The notes beneath the pieces are model-generated. The model saw only the letters and a program-made list of their open reading frames with translations, had not been told where the DNA came from and made no database searches. A stretch of 64,000 nt of DNA, taken from Varroa destructor (taxonomy: Eukaryota; Arthropoda; Arachnida; Mesostigmata; Varroidae). Made by a program: the position numbers and the translations under genes. Shown in pieces: positions 24,965 through 38,050 of this stretch (positions within the stretch are counted from its first letter, which is position 1; the number at the start of each line of letters is the position of its first letter). Where the stretch lies: the NCBI RefSeq assembly GCF_002443255.2, contig NW_019211456.1, forward strand, positions 20,631,557-20,695,556. Direction: 5' to 3'.

Positions 24965-25612
24965 TTAATTACTTTTCGGTATAAGGGCCAACGCGCAAGA
25001 AGCACAGATTGTTGCAACTTCTACTGCACAAAACAAAGAAGCAAAGACAATTATATGTGGGATGAATTCATTTAGTTTCTTTTCAATTGCTGGTAGACAC
25101 CCGGTGGTGAAGTTTTGGCAACTGGGCGGTAAAAGGCCTTGGGCTTTCCAATCGTGACGGCCGTAAACCCCGCAACATTCGAGTTTAGTTTGTACAAAGT
25201 CCCAGGCGGCCTTCGCTGAATTTATCTTCGAGTTCTTCCAGTAATCCACCAGCGTTTTATTCAAGGTCTCTCCGACGATGCTCTCTGTCTGACTTCTGTG
25301 GGTAATAGCCAGAATAACCACAACAGCCTCACCGACCAGCACGAGGAAAGTTAGCAGGGCGTACGTAATTAGCAATCCGACGCTCTCGCAAAGGGCACCA
25401 ACACATCCAATAAAAGCTAGCGTGCATACTGTTGAGCCGATGAAAATGAGTAAAATAGGTATGCTGACGTAGTTATCGCCGATGGCATAACCCGACTTTT
25501 GCATGAAATATAATCCAAGGCCCCCAACTGTTGCTATTCCTATGCTAAGCAACACAAAGGTGATGTTGAACGCTACCAACATGAATTTCGAGCACCTGGC
25601 CAACATCTTCAC
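24965..25612 (-). CDS. Tetraspanin family membrane protein
   Basis: A complete 215-residue tetraspanin in one exon. Membrane segments lie near residues 10-36, 51-74, 78-103 and 185-211, with a short first loop and a larger extracellular loop between segments 3 and 4. That loop has the family hallmark CCG (Cys146-Cys147-Gly148), then PPSC (Cys165) and GC (Cys172), giving the four cysteines that form two disulfides. Asn118 (NKT) and Asn167 (NFT) are glycosylation sequons. The end of segment 2 reads GCVGALCES, matching the usual GCCGA-x-xE region. Tetraspanins organise partner receptors and integrins in the plasma membrane. The length is slightly short (usual 220-280), mainly because of a compact large loop. 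The ATG at 25610-25612 gives the normal N-terminus, MKMLARCSKFMLVAFN. The lack of introns is unusual for the family. The subfamily is not resolved. Confidence 0.93.
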   Translation of the reverse strand: MKMLARCSKFMLVAFNITFVLLSIGIATVGGLGLYFMQKSGYAIGDNYVSIPILLIFIGSTVCTLAFIGCVGALCESVGLLITYALLTFLVLVGEAVVVILAITHRSQTESIVGETLNKTLVDYWKNSKINSAKAAWDFVQTKLECCGVYGRHDWKAQGLLPPSCQNFTTGCLPAIEKKLNEFIPHIIVFASLFCAVEVATICASCALALIPKSN

Positions 25613-26714
25613 GTTCTCTATTCTTCAGCTGAATCGTCAAGAACTTAAGCCACTAGGGCAAAAGTGCATATATGGATGGGTTGCTCTTGCTAGACGAGAA
25701 AATTACACGGACAGTAGTGGTGTACAGCCAAAAATATGGTAGTAATTTTCGTTCTTATAGCTTACCAGTTGTGGCAATCGATGCGGTTATAACTCCCCGC
25801 AGTATTAAGGCGGCAAAAAGTGGCTCAGTTAATTAATACAAAACAAACAGTACGGCTACTCGCTGCTGTCAAGTAGACTATACAAGGGGATGCATGAATG
25901 AATTCGAAGTAACTTCTTTATCTCTAAATATTTCTCTTTTTTAATCCGAATCGTAGTCAGAGGCAATACTTTATGACATCACAGGGCATCGAAGTTCAAA
26001 CGCTTATTTAATCTTGTTTGTAATTCTATTATTGAGTTTCAAGTATCATTTTGTCACGCTTCATCTTCCGAGGACACAATGGTCAAATATTTCTATGCCG
26101 AGAAACGCGTGGAATTATGTGTTTAGTGATTTATAACTATGATAGAAAAATAGTCGATGCTACATTGAAGTTTCGCGAAAGCTGTTTAGACTAGATATAT
26201 ACGTAGTTCTTATGCATTCACGCGTAGTGTTCTCTGAATTAGTACGTTGACAAATCTACAAAGATTGAAAGAGAATGTGTCATTCGTTTGTCGACCTTTA
26301 AAGCCAAACGGCAGAGAACTGAACGATCGGCAAACAAGCCAACAGTTAAAGATACGGATCCGTCTTTTAATTGTATCGCCTTTATCACTATATGCACGAA
26401 CTAGCTCAGAATTAAATACACTATAACGCGTATAGCCGTTAAACCTATGTTATAATTAAAAATTGGCCATCTTACTGTTTAAATACAACTGAGCCGGGAA
26501 AACATAGGACTGTCCGCCATAGACCATGAAATCCCACAACTTGACAATGCCACTAAAAGTGCATTCCGTTCAATTAAAAAGGCGTCCTGCAAAACAGGAG
26601 AAAAAATAAATCTTGATTTAAAAAAATATTCTTTCTGTAGTTGCTTGCACGGTTCAGGAATGTATTTGTATCGAATCCTGTGACCTTGGTGCATCAACTT
26701 TATACCCGCTGCCA
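25613..26714. other. Upstream flank of the tetraspanin, no other gene seen
   Basis: It should hold the tetraspanin promoter and 5' UTR on the minus strand, but no clear TATA or initiator stands out. A possible acceptor-like CAG lies about 20 bases upstream of the start codon, so a non-coding first exon is possible. The rest is AT-rich with short frames only. Confidence 0.4.
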
Positions 26715-27008
26715 ATGAATACAAATACAATAGCCGGACCAATCAAAAAAGGTTCTACATATTTCAAAGAAACCGACAAAATAGACACTTCAAGGCCATC
26801 AAGGCTAGCACAAAGAGCCACAGTAAAGGCGTTGAAAAAAAAAGCACCAAAAAATCAGCAGAAGAAATTCTGGCGGAAACCTACAAAAGCCTCCTACTTC
26901 ATAGAATCGTTCACATTTGGAAACGTTTTACTTAAATTTATTAGTGCACTTCGAAAACATCGCTGGACTGAAAGGGTATGCTATGGAGCAGCTTCACCTA
27001 ACAGATAA
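26715..27008 (+). CDS. Open frame of unknown status, basic protein, possible upstream exon
   Basis: ATG at 26715 (context GCCAATGA) opens 97 codons of a strongly basic sequence with Lys-rich patches (ATVKALKKKAPKNQQKK) and a hydrophobic stretch, SYFIESFTFGNVLLKFI. A GTATGC donor follows codon AGG near 26976, so the coding part may end there. Its relation to the well-bordered exon at 27121 is unproven: joining at that donor puts the second exon into a frame that stops after 15 codons, whereas the long frame of that exon needs a different phase. No family is recognised; a faint resemblance to an H2B tail was considered and not accepted. Confidence 0.22.
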   Translation: MNTNTIAGPIKKGSTYFKETDKIDTSRPSRLAQRATVKALKKKAPKNQQKKFWRKPTKASYFIESFTFGNVLLKFISALRKHRWTERVCYGAASPNR

Positions 27009-27120
27009 GATTTGTCCGCCATATTTTAAATTATTCGACCATATTCCCCAATCAAGGAAGACATTATTGTTTAATAATACAATTACACAGTAAAATAAGA
27101 CACATGATTTCCTTTTGCAG

Positions 27121-27261
27121 AACCCGGATATTGCTCATGTTTGCAAATATGCACAATCCAAGGTCTGACTTCCTTGAAAAATTCGATAATGTCGTATCCC
27201 TCGAGCTTAACATAGCAAGCAGAAATTTATCTATCGACATAACAATACGACTTCCGTATAG
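27121..27261 (+). CDS. Orphan internal exon, unknown product
   Basis: A strong acceptor (TGATTTCCTTTTGCAG) ends at 27120. One frame stays open for 46 codons to a good donor (TATAG|GTAACA) after 27261, with phases of one base in and two bases out. The product begins TRILLMFANMHNPRSDFLEK and continues with a polar/hydrophobic alternation typical of a folded protein, LELNIASRNLSIDITIRL. A downstream acceptor TTATTCTTCTAG at about 27462 would join in phase and reach a stop after seven more codons (LHVSFV). An AATAAA occurs at 27755-27760. No family is recognised. The borders and open frame make a real exon more likely than not, but the gene to which it belongs is unresolved. Confidence 0.4.
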
Positions 27262-27754
27262 GTAACAAGCGCAGGCAAGCTAAAATAAGCAATTGAAAAT
27301 GATTTACATTATTTTAGCTCAATCGCTGCGATCGAGAAATCCACTCGAAGAAGTAACTTTCCTGATTTGTGGGGAGCATTGACATCTTGCAGAAAATCAG
27401 TCTACCAGGTTTAAATTTGTCGATATATGTCACTAAACTGGAGCATCCACTTATTCTTCTAGGCTACATGTTTCCTTTGTCTAGCAATATGGTTTGCCAA
27501 TAAGAGAACCGCTGGCATGGTAACGCTCGGCCTAATTTCTAAATCCTGCTACACGAGTTACATGTACATGCGTATAAAAACCGGTTTGAGGTAAGCTGTA
27601 CAGACAAAGGTAATGAAACAAGTCGATGCACAAGATATAGTATGTAATATTCTGCATGTTAGGTCGATATCCGGTCTTTTTCATAGTCGCCTCTACCACC
27701 GTGGATCTGTACATTGATAAAGGCTATAATCATTAAAATGTTTAGTCCTTGTAT

Positions 27755-27760
27755 AATAAA
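27755..27760 (+). promoter_or_regulatory. Possible poly(A) signal for the plus-strand exon group
   Basis: AATAAA about 275 bases after the tentative stop near 27480. It is the right orientation and distance, but chance occurrence is likely in DNA this AT-rich. Confidence 0.2.
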
Positions 27761-30444
27761 GTAAAATGTCATTATTCGTCTAAGTAGCTAAGTAGCGTGC
27801 ACCCGATTCGCCTCGTTTAGAGAAAGAATATTTAAGGTTATCTTTTTTTGTTCTATTCATGGTTACAAATAACTTTAATGAACTAAAAAAAATCAAATAG
27901 AAAATGCCTAATAGGACCAAACTCAATAGAATTGAGAAATCAGTTTGAACTTATTTTACCCAAATAAACCAACTGTTCATGCGTTTTGTTGCATTAGTTG
28001 TTATCAAAGTGCAATGCTAAAATGTCTATGTCGATGCAAATATCTTTGTCCGTGTACCTGGTTTCTAAATGAGTACAATGTAATAACAAATCTAGTTAAA
28101 TACGCTAAACTGTTCAGGATTGATTTAAATTCATACTGCATCGAGGCAAAGAATTATGGTGATGCTTAGTTACAAAAGCGACTTCCTTCAACGACCTATA
28201 ATGCTATCTGTTACATATGTAAGATTAAAACTGTTTCACATAAATAAATGTACCCTTATTTTGGGTCTCAGGGTTAGGTCTGTGTCAACGACTGAATACT
28301 GGAAGATAAATTCTATTTATTCCAGAGTAAAGTAGATACAGTAGTACTGAAATTAAATACGTTTTGTTTGTAGATACAATCCCCGCTGCTATAAACTCTG
28401 CTTATCGGGTAATTGAATAATAGTCATGAAATAATTATTCACTATGTCATGTTTATTATGAATTTTTCTTGAATAAAGGTTCTGGTTGTAATAGGCCTTG
28501 AGCATAGACTATTAGACCCTTAGAAAAGATTCTCCCTAAATTAGGTTAAAAAAAGTGTGCGAGCGAAGGTCAAGGCAATCTGTTATTTGGTTTGATAGAA
28601 ATCAAAACCATTTATTCACCGTGACAGTGCTTTTGTTATATCATCTATCGTATAGCGTCTCATTTATGGCCTTGTTGTGTGTTATGCAGTGAATTAAGCC
28701 TGCGTTGAATTTTTATTCCAAAAAAATAAACGGTAGGAAAAGCGTTCTTAAATTCGCCATTTTAATGTTCCATGTAGGCCCAAAGATGATGTAGTGATTC
28801 TCGGTTTTTGGATATGGAAGCTACGACAACGTGTTACGTAGGTAAGTTAATTTTGTCAAATATATAGTCGAATTAAAAAAATGTTTTCGACTTTACTTCA
28901 CGCTACCAGCATTTCCTGGAATAGAATGTATACAGCGTGCAGACAAAATGTAGCCCATTATTTGCGAGCCTCGTACTTTAAGGACATAAATTCATATACA
29001 TTACCATAATACTGTTTTATGACATGTATTGTGCGTGTTTTAAATAATAACAATGATAGCACACATTCAAAGATATGAATAGAAAACATCAACCATATAT
29101 ATAAAAGGGATTCAATTACGTTAAATAGTTACGTGCTTATAAAGTCGTAACTAATGCTGCAAGGGATAAGGAACTAAATATGGTTGAACTATGTCTTTAT
29201 TCGAGTTGGCATGTATAGATCAAAAGGTTAAGAGAGTCGTTACAACGTTGTATATAATCTGAACATTCACAACGTCCTCAAATATCTACGAAGTAAGCAA
29301 TTCTATATAGGGTTGCCTATTTACAGTTAGGGCGTAGCATATAATGATAGAGAGTCGGAATAGCACTAACAACGTTAACTTGTGGCGTTCCAATCAGAAA
29401 AGCCAAGAAACTCTAACGTAAGTAAACAGCTTTGAGTAATCCAATCCTCTTTGTAACACAGCAATGTTAAAGGATATATCGAGCGCACTGATATAGATAC
29501 GCTTTATATAAAAACCCAAGTAAACGGACGATGAAGAAATCTGCGCCTTAATGTGAATAAATAAATCAAATAAAAAAATTGCGAAATTTTAGTCGCAGCC
29601 CTTGTCTTATAACATGCCTAAGCACATGCTTAGAATCAGTGCATCTATCAAACACAAACTAAGTGACCAGTAATTAACCGCCATGAATCGGATCTCTTTT
29701 AATTTCATGGAAGCTTTACATAGTAACACTTGTTACCGCTTGTCATTATCGTCTTTGCACTTATTATTCAAATATGGTGCATCGTCATAACGCTTGAAGA
29801 ACCAAATAAGTTGGGATGGCTGCTTGTCGTGGAGTAACACATTCGGCTGGAAAACGTTTGTTCTCTATTCAATGCACCTACCATTTAAATAATCGTGAGT
29901 TCCTACATATCGGTATGAAAGTGTCAAGTATGAAAACGTGTTAAGATATTCTGCGGTTTAAAAATTATACAAACAATGTTGCTAGTAGCAATTGACGCTG
30001 CACAAAATTATTTTCAAGTACGGGCTAAACTGAAATGGCCAACACAATTTTAGTAAAATTTGCTCATAAGAGAAACATTTAAAATTTATTACTTGCATTA
30101 ACTAACTTCGAAAATCGCACTGACTATTCCCTACAAAAAATCAAATACACTAAAGCAAATTACACTGGAACGGACTAACAATATGTTTCCACCGTCAGTA
30201 CAAAAACGGCATTGTCATTGGGTCTACGTCATGTTGCTCCTTTCACTAGAAATCTACAGTTGTACAATGAAAAATAATGACGGATGGATCACATCGCGAA
30301 ATTAAATTTCGTTTCTATTAAATCAACGTCGAATTAATGGGTTGCTGTCAATGCCAAGCAATACACAGGTCACACTGCTAATGATACATGCTTCCAATAA
30401 AGTTCGAGACAGGAAGATTGAAAAAAAAAAGCTTCCTCAAAGGA
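27761..30444. other. AT-rich non-coding stretch
   Basis: No frame longer than about 74 codons and no recognisable motif, RNA gene or transposon. Poly(A) and poly(T) runs of seven to ten bases are scattered through it. Confidence 0.45.
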
Positions 30445-30574
30445 CTACGCAGCTTGATAACGTTTAGTTGTTGCCGCATTAGCCATTTCTAAACACAACA
30501 GGTTGAGGGTGCGTATAGCGCTCGAACCACAACATTGCAGAAAATCGACGATCACAAAAATTTGAGCTTTGAGA
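30445..30574 (-). CDS. Candidate terminal coding exon, unknown product
   Basis: On the minus strand a strong acceptor (TTGCGCTTTTTTTCACCAG) precedes 30574. From there a frame stays open for 42 codons, beginning LKAQIFVIVDFLQCCGSSAI and ending in KRYQAA before a TAG at 30445-30447. It is partly hydrophobic and Leu/Cys-rich with a basic end. The partner exon must end with two bases of a codon. It would have to lie between here and the NAC-alpha 3' end, or the NAC-alpha gene would sit inside its intron. No clear poly(A) signal follows. No family is recognised. Confidence 0.3.
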
Positions 30575-31295
30575 CTGGTGAAAAAAAGCGCAATGGTGTA
30601 GATGAATATTTTTTTGCCGTCATTTCGAATAACTGGCCATTGGTACAGATGTTTGATTAGGTGTGCCTTTGGCACTAAAAAATGTAATATGTGAGCCCCT
30701 AACTTCTATTCGACTACTTGAGAGACATACCGATGCATAAGGTGTAACTGATACAAAATGTTTAAAAAAGGATGTAGAATGAGCTAAATGTTAACAGCTG
30801 TACGCAAAAATGCTGCCCGGCACAATCGTGCTGTTAACCACGGCCATACATAGCTAACCTAGAACATACTTGGCCTTCAGGTACATTGACGTGCTCTAGA
30901 TGTGAATACTAATCCCCAGTAAGTTTCGAGTCATGAGTTTACGTGATACGAGAGCATAATTATTAGAACTAAAACGCACACAAGTATTAGTTGTTGCTAA
31001 TTCGTTGACGATTCGTCGTCGTTGCATAGACCATCACTACAACATAAAAGGGCTAGGACGAACAAAAAAGAAAAACAGCCTTACTACATAACTTAACCCC
31101 GTGTTGTTTTTTTATTTGGTGTCCGCCTTACGGCAGCTCCAACTGCACTGTGCTTGCTTCTCGCGATTGGTTTTGTCTGTTGGTTTGTCTTTTATTGCGT
31201 GTTCTATACGCGTACGTTTCATCGTTGTGAGCGTAATTAGTTCGGCTTTATTTTCTTTTTAACTCAACTCCTTCACAACGTCGCATTATTACATC

Positions 31296-31301
31296 TTTAT
31301 T
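31296..31301 (-). promoter_or_regulatory. Poly(A) signal of the NAC-alpha gene
   Basis: AATAAA on the minus strand about 65 bases after the NAC-alpha stop codon, a normal distance for a short 3' UTR. Confidence 0.6.
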
Positions 31302-31365
31302 GTATTAATGATAGTAACGTGCTTGTCGTCTGTATGTTCGTGCGTGTTCATGAACCCATGAAAGT

Positions 31366-33120
<1,755 letters not shown>

Positions 33121-33204
33121 GTCAGGATGGCCGAGCGGTCCAAGGCGCTGCGTTCAGGTCGCAGTCCGGTCTTCCGGGCGTGGGTTCGAATCCCACCCCT
33201 GACA
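33121..33204 (+). tRNA. tRNA-Leu(CAG): tRNA-Leu, anticodon CAG
   Basis: A class II tRNA of 84 bases including the discriminator A. The acceptor strand GTCAGGA (33121-33127) faces CCCTGAC (33197-33203), with one A-C mismatch at the innermost pair. The D-arm and A box read TGGCCGAGCGG. The anticodon stem CTGCG/CGCAG (33148-33152 and 33160-33164) encloses the loop TTCAGGT with anticodon CAG at 33155-33157, decoding CUG. A long variable arm as in Leu tRNAs follows. The T arm GTGGG-TTCGAAT-CCCAC holds the B box. No intron is present. A run of T at about 33210-33215 is a suitable pol III terminator. CCA is not encoded, as expected for a eukaryote. Confidence 0.96.
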
Positions 33205-33209
33205 TATAC

Positions 33210-33215
33210 ATTTTT
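33210..33215 (+). terminator. RNA polymerase III terminator of tRNA-Leu
   Basis: A run of T begins about six bases after the tRNA 3' end, the normal arrangement for pol III termination. Confidence 0.65.
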
Positions 33216-36200
33216 ACGTGTGGAAATTATTTTAAACAAGTAGTATTAATATATGGGAAAACGTATAAGGTAAGATCAATATACACTATGTTCATTGTGT
33301 TATAAACGGAAATTCGTATTATTAGTTCATACATGAAAAACACGAAGCTCATTCAACTGAATTTTGAATACAACATTCGCGTTTTCGTCGACTTTGAGAG
33401 AACTCTTTTGACTAGTTTCAAAAATCATTGTGACGAAGTGAAGTTATAAGTAAGAGCTTTAATAGGATAGTTTGGTAGAAGCTGGGTAGAAGTGAAAAAA
33501 TTGTAGGAATTTGAAGCAGCATGAAGTGAATTTAGTATAACGATCGACCAGCTTTTGTCGAGTTGCGCTATCATCATACAAGGACAACTCAACTCTTCCG
33601 TTGACTGGCAGTAAATACCGCGTACCTATGTACTTCCGCTGGGTGCGGATCTAGTATTCAATTATTGTATGCATACATAAGTAGAGAGTAAAATGTTTGT
33701 AGGCTAATTACATTCACTAGGCAATTAGAAAGATAAAAAAAAGAGTACGTTTACTTACAAAGCTTATATATTTGTTTCTTTATTTACTTATTTGTTGTGC
33801 AATATACGTCAATGGCGAGGCTTGAACGAAGCTTATACAAATTATTGATGTCATCTTTATCAAGCAGATGCTTTTCTAAAGCAGACCAAATAGCATTCTT
33901 GCTTTCTGTCTTTGGCTGTTTCTTCTTCAAAATAAGCCTTTGGAATTGCCTGTTCAGTATAGTATTAAAGACTTACTAGAAGGTCTAGCTTTGAAAGACA
34001 ATCACAGTTAGCTAAACAAACATTTGTGCTACGCTTTCGAGACAAGTAGTTTTTATGTCCCTTGTTTGAAAGCCAGTAAAGTTCGTCACCTATCCATCTG
34101 TGCGATCAGTTGTTACATTACTTAATCCCCGCAAGTCTTCCAGCAATACAATAGAAAGCTTGATTTTCTGCAGTCCTTTCCTTTTAAATGGTTTGTTTTC
34201 CTAGATAAATATGCCCCCCTCCCCCTCCCCAACACCTCCTAGAGGCCACCGATAAAGCTGATTTTTGTAGTCAGTTAGAGGTGTATCGTGAGAAGTGCAT
34301 TGCGGAACCTGAGTCAGACTGGGCAAATAATTTTTTGTACACGTTTGTAAACAACGCCACACCACTCTTTGCAAACAGTAAGGCAACAACCAGCATGATC
34401 CACGCACTTTTAATAGCGAAACAGACGGGGGCAAAGCCCTTGGGTGGTGCTCTATGATTCTACTAAAACTCAACACTTCTATGCGACTCTTTCTGCAGCG
34501 CAACAACACTATCTGCTGACCAAATGCCTTCGGTTTAAATATGCTTGCTCTTCGAATTTTATTTTTACATGGTACATTGGAATTGCATCCTATGCTGTTC
34601 ACATATTTTTTCATCCGATAAAATTGGCCCGGTAGTTTTAAAAAAAAATAACCGAAAAATACTAGTTGTGTTTGTTTCCGTCTTATATTAAAGCTTAGAA
34701 ACTGTTGTCACTCGGTAGCTGTCCATGAGTGGCGTTCGAAGGATTCGCATAAATGAAAGATGATTGAATCGGTTGTTTCGATAAGAGTGTTTTAATGTTC
34801 TCGATGTGCCTTCACAGATTTGTTTTGATATATTGCCGTAGTCTCTGCATCAGCGCTACGATGGCTAGATGCTTTCGAGAAATTCGGTATCGTGCTTATG
34901 GGAATGGCCAAAATTAGGCAAAGGCTTTAGATTCAGCTCCTGTTTTAAAAAAAGCCAAACTGAAAATTATATATTGTAACCAGCGTATGTGCTGATTGAA
35001 CTGTATGTATGTTATAAACATATACTGCTTTCTCTATTGTACAATTTTCTCTGTTTCACATTCGACAAATAGACTTTTGCCATACATTTTTGTGAGATGT
35101 TGTGACGCATAATGTTTTTGCACGTAGACGATGATGTGTAAGTGCGGTTATTACGACTGCACACGAAAAAATCAATAGTAACAAGACACCAATGTATGCC
35201 CAGGTATCGTGAGTAAACTACAGGGAGGTGTGAATAATAAAGATGAGTATCCTGGGCATTTATATGACGAGGTAATCAATCCTGTGGCCTCTTCAGTGTA
35301 AAATAATATATTTATTCAGTAATAATTATTTTCGTGCCTTTTTTGTATGTATATAACTATTAGTGTACCAATGTCGGCCTTCATTTAAACTTCAAGTCTA
35401 CATTTGCTCTCTCCCTAAATATGTCATTCACTAAAACTATTCATCATATAAAACCTTTCGCCAGTTTAGACAATACAGAGTCGTATTGAGCTGCAACTCA
35501 GTAACTGTCCACACATATCTGTAGCAGCGTGCTTTTGTAATCGATTTGTTCGCCAAGTCCCGAAGATACAAGGTATCATGGTAGGCCGATGCTACTAGAA
35601 ATAAAAACGTAATTTAATGAAAGAAAGAGAGCGTTGCAGAGTCTGCGTAACTTGGTACAAGTCTGATCGAACCAGGCGCTCTGGATAAATAACTCAAGCG
35701 GTTCTAGAAACACCAGAAGCAGAAGAAGAAGTCGACGGCTGAATCAACCTCGGCACATATAAGAAACTTTGAATGAACAACCAGGGCAGTTGCAATATAA
35801 ACAGTGACTTCGAACTCGAATTCAATAAAATAACCAATTCACATAGATCCGAAGTTTCTTACAGTTAAACGTTATCATCTCAACCGAGATAGGTCATGAA
35901 CACATAAACAAAAACTGAGAAGCCATTAATAACCGATGTCGAACCGATCGAGGTTATCGATAATTTTACAGACAAAAGGAAACCTACTTAAGAACGGTAT
36001 AGTTGCAGCGAAAGGTAGCGAATCTACCAACAGAATTATCGCGAAAAAGCGACCATTAAACGACGTCCTGTTTATGGAAAGACGTCGAATAGAAATAGAA
36101 TAGAAAGTGAAACCGCAGAAGCCTATCCTCAATGTAGCAGCCGGCGTCGGCGACGCGCAAGTGTCTTAAAAAAATATATAGCAGGCGCTGTCTAGGTGAT

Positions 36201-37597
36201 CTGCCTATATTATAAGGCTTATCTTCTTCTAGTAAATTTTTGCTGTATGAAAGGCGCTGTTAGATTACAAATAGTGCAATCTAATATATAATATATAGAA
36301 GCCTGCCCATTTATTTGCTTCCTTGTCCTTCTTCGACAAAGCTGCTTTGACAAAGCTTCTGAACATCTTTGTCAATATCATACACGACGACGAACGCCAC
36401 TCAGGTCCGCTGCTGAACTGCTGAAGTAATTTATTACCGCACTTTGTCATTCTTACAAGCCTACAGAAAGTCGATTACAGTGACGAGATGATCTCGGCAT
36501 CACAAATTCAGATCGTAGATGCCGATAAAGGTATACATAGCGTCAAAAACCCCAACAAAAATTTCCGTGGATTGCTTTCTGAGTTTAATTCTATAGCACC
36601 TGTTGGCCCTGAGCTAACGGATCACAACGTATAAGTCGTTGGTCTGGAGAAATTTCGAATCAAAGAGGAGATCGTAGATGAGGCCGAAAGGTTCCGGTTA
36701 AAGATTGTAGATTGTCCCTGCTGTTTACGACGGGATCGGTAAATTGTAGGTTTAGTATATTTGAATTATTACCCTATTGTGTATATTCAGTTCTGCGTGT
36801 TCTTTGAGCGAACAAGGAGGTGACTCAGAAAGCACAATAGTCATTTAGTCTTCGCATACACGTTTCATGCTCCTATTACGAATTCCGTAGTTTATTTTAT
36901 TTTTATTTGTTTGTTATCTGCAAAAGCAGACCAACTTCACTGATCGCAGTTACAGTGACTGAAATTACGGAGTTCATTGTAAATCAGCATGTTTACACAG
37001 ATCACACGAGAAAGTGCTATTTTTAATTCACAGATACCGGAATCATTGATACAACCGAATTGGCGTTTCGTTTCGATTAGTGGGCATATTGAAGAGTACT
37101 CCAGGATCTGAATGGCTACTGTTAAGCTGACCGAAGTACAGCAGACAGGTCTTTCGCTCGACAATCATGGATTGTCAGCAAAAAACTTGTCAGCTCGGTC
37201 AGAAGTTGTTAAGACGTCCTACCAAATAGAGCCAAATGAAGAAAACCAGCTAACACCCCAAAGTAAATTAAAGGCTTTGCTATTATAAATAGTACATGAC
37301 TATAATATATTAGTTGTTAGCATTGTTTTGTCCAGGGAAGCTGTTTTCATGCAGTTTTGCTATTCATTCAAGGAACTCTTATTTGTGCACTCAGTTTTTA
37401 GCTGGCTTTCGGTGACGAAGAGGCCGCCACCGACTAGGAAGGTAGAGAAACTTTGAATCGGATCATATTTATTCAGCAAGCATGATGCAGATGCTAGAGA
37501 AAGATTTCACAAAAAATGTCCTTCAGAAATTCTTCTCAAACTCATAAGGTACACCTTCGAATTTAAACGAGTATGAATTCGTAACGAAATAGAGTTT

Positions 37598-37843
37598 ATG
37601 TTACATAAGAAGGACGACCAAATAATTGCTATCGTCCGCAAAGACGACGTCAATGACAGAAGCGATCTGGACAAAAAGGTACCTAAAGAATCGACGAAGA
37701 CGTGCCAAATCAGTCAACTCGATCTGGTCGACTCTGCTGTTCTGATGATCATGTCCGGGCGTCTTTCTAGACTAGATCAAAACTTTTACCGACTACATTA
37801 CAGCTGCTCTACTAGTTTCGGTGGTCGTGGGCAAATCATGTAA
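37598..37843 (+). CDS. Open frame of unknown status
   Basis: An ATG opens 81 codons of charged, coding-like sequence (KKDDQIIAIVRKDDVNDRSD at the start) with more balanced composition than the AT-rich flanks, ending at TAA-type stop 37841-37843. There is no recognised motif, no upstream exon and no poly(A) signal close by. It lies next to, and on the opposite strand from, the candidate exon at 37901-38050, so at most one of the two may be real. It may also be a transposon fragment. Confidence 0.15.
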   Translation: MLHKKDDQIIAIVRKDDVNDRSDLDKKVPKESTKTCQISQLDLVDSAVLMIMSGRLSRLDQNFYRLHYSCSTSFGGRGQIM

Positions 37844-37900
37844 GGCTTAGAGTTTCTCGCTTGGCTGAAAAGAATCGCATCATCCTGTAAGCTACATTAC

Positions 37901-38050
37901 CTAATACCAGCACCTGACGTTAACCTCTCAACGTAAGTGTCGATACGAAGCTCTGCACGTGGCATATCGACACGCAGCGGACGTCTTTTGGATGAGAAAG
38001 CAAACTCGTCTCGTAGGCTTACGTTAGTCATTTTATTGAGCCGCTGATTC
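37901..38050 (-). CDS. Candidate internal exon, unknown product
   Basis: On the minus strand an acceptor-like CACGTATTGTAG precedes 38050. A frame stays open for 49 codons to a GTAATG donor below 37901 (TATTAG|GTAATG). The middle encodes SLRDEFAFSSKRRPLRVDMP and RAELRIDTYVERLTSG, with the charged, amphipathic look of real protein, and the stretch is CpG-rich compared with its flanks. Reading on past the donor meets a stop at once (37897-37899), which fits an exon border. An upstream frame at 38067-38267 ends at a GTAAGC, but the gap would be far too short for an intron. No family is recognised. Confidence 0.3.

Noticed and set aside
25503..25742. Plus-strand open frame over the tetraspanin start
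   Set aside because: It is antisense to a clear tetraspanin and has no motif of its own.
26715..27008. Lys-rich frame faintly like a histone H2B N-terminal tail
   Set aside because: The histone fold that should follow is missing; only basic composition is shared.
36490..36730. Plus-strand patch loosely resembling the start of a Gypsy-type polyprotein segment
   Set aside because: The resemblance is limited to a few residues (FRGLLSEFNSI and DHNV) and is interrupted by a stop; there are no other retrotransposon domains or long terminal repeats nearby.
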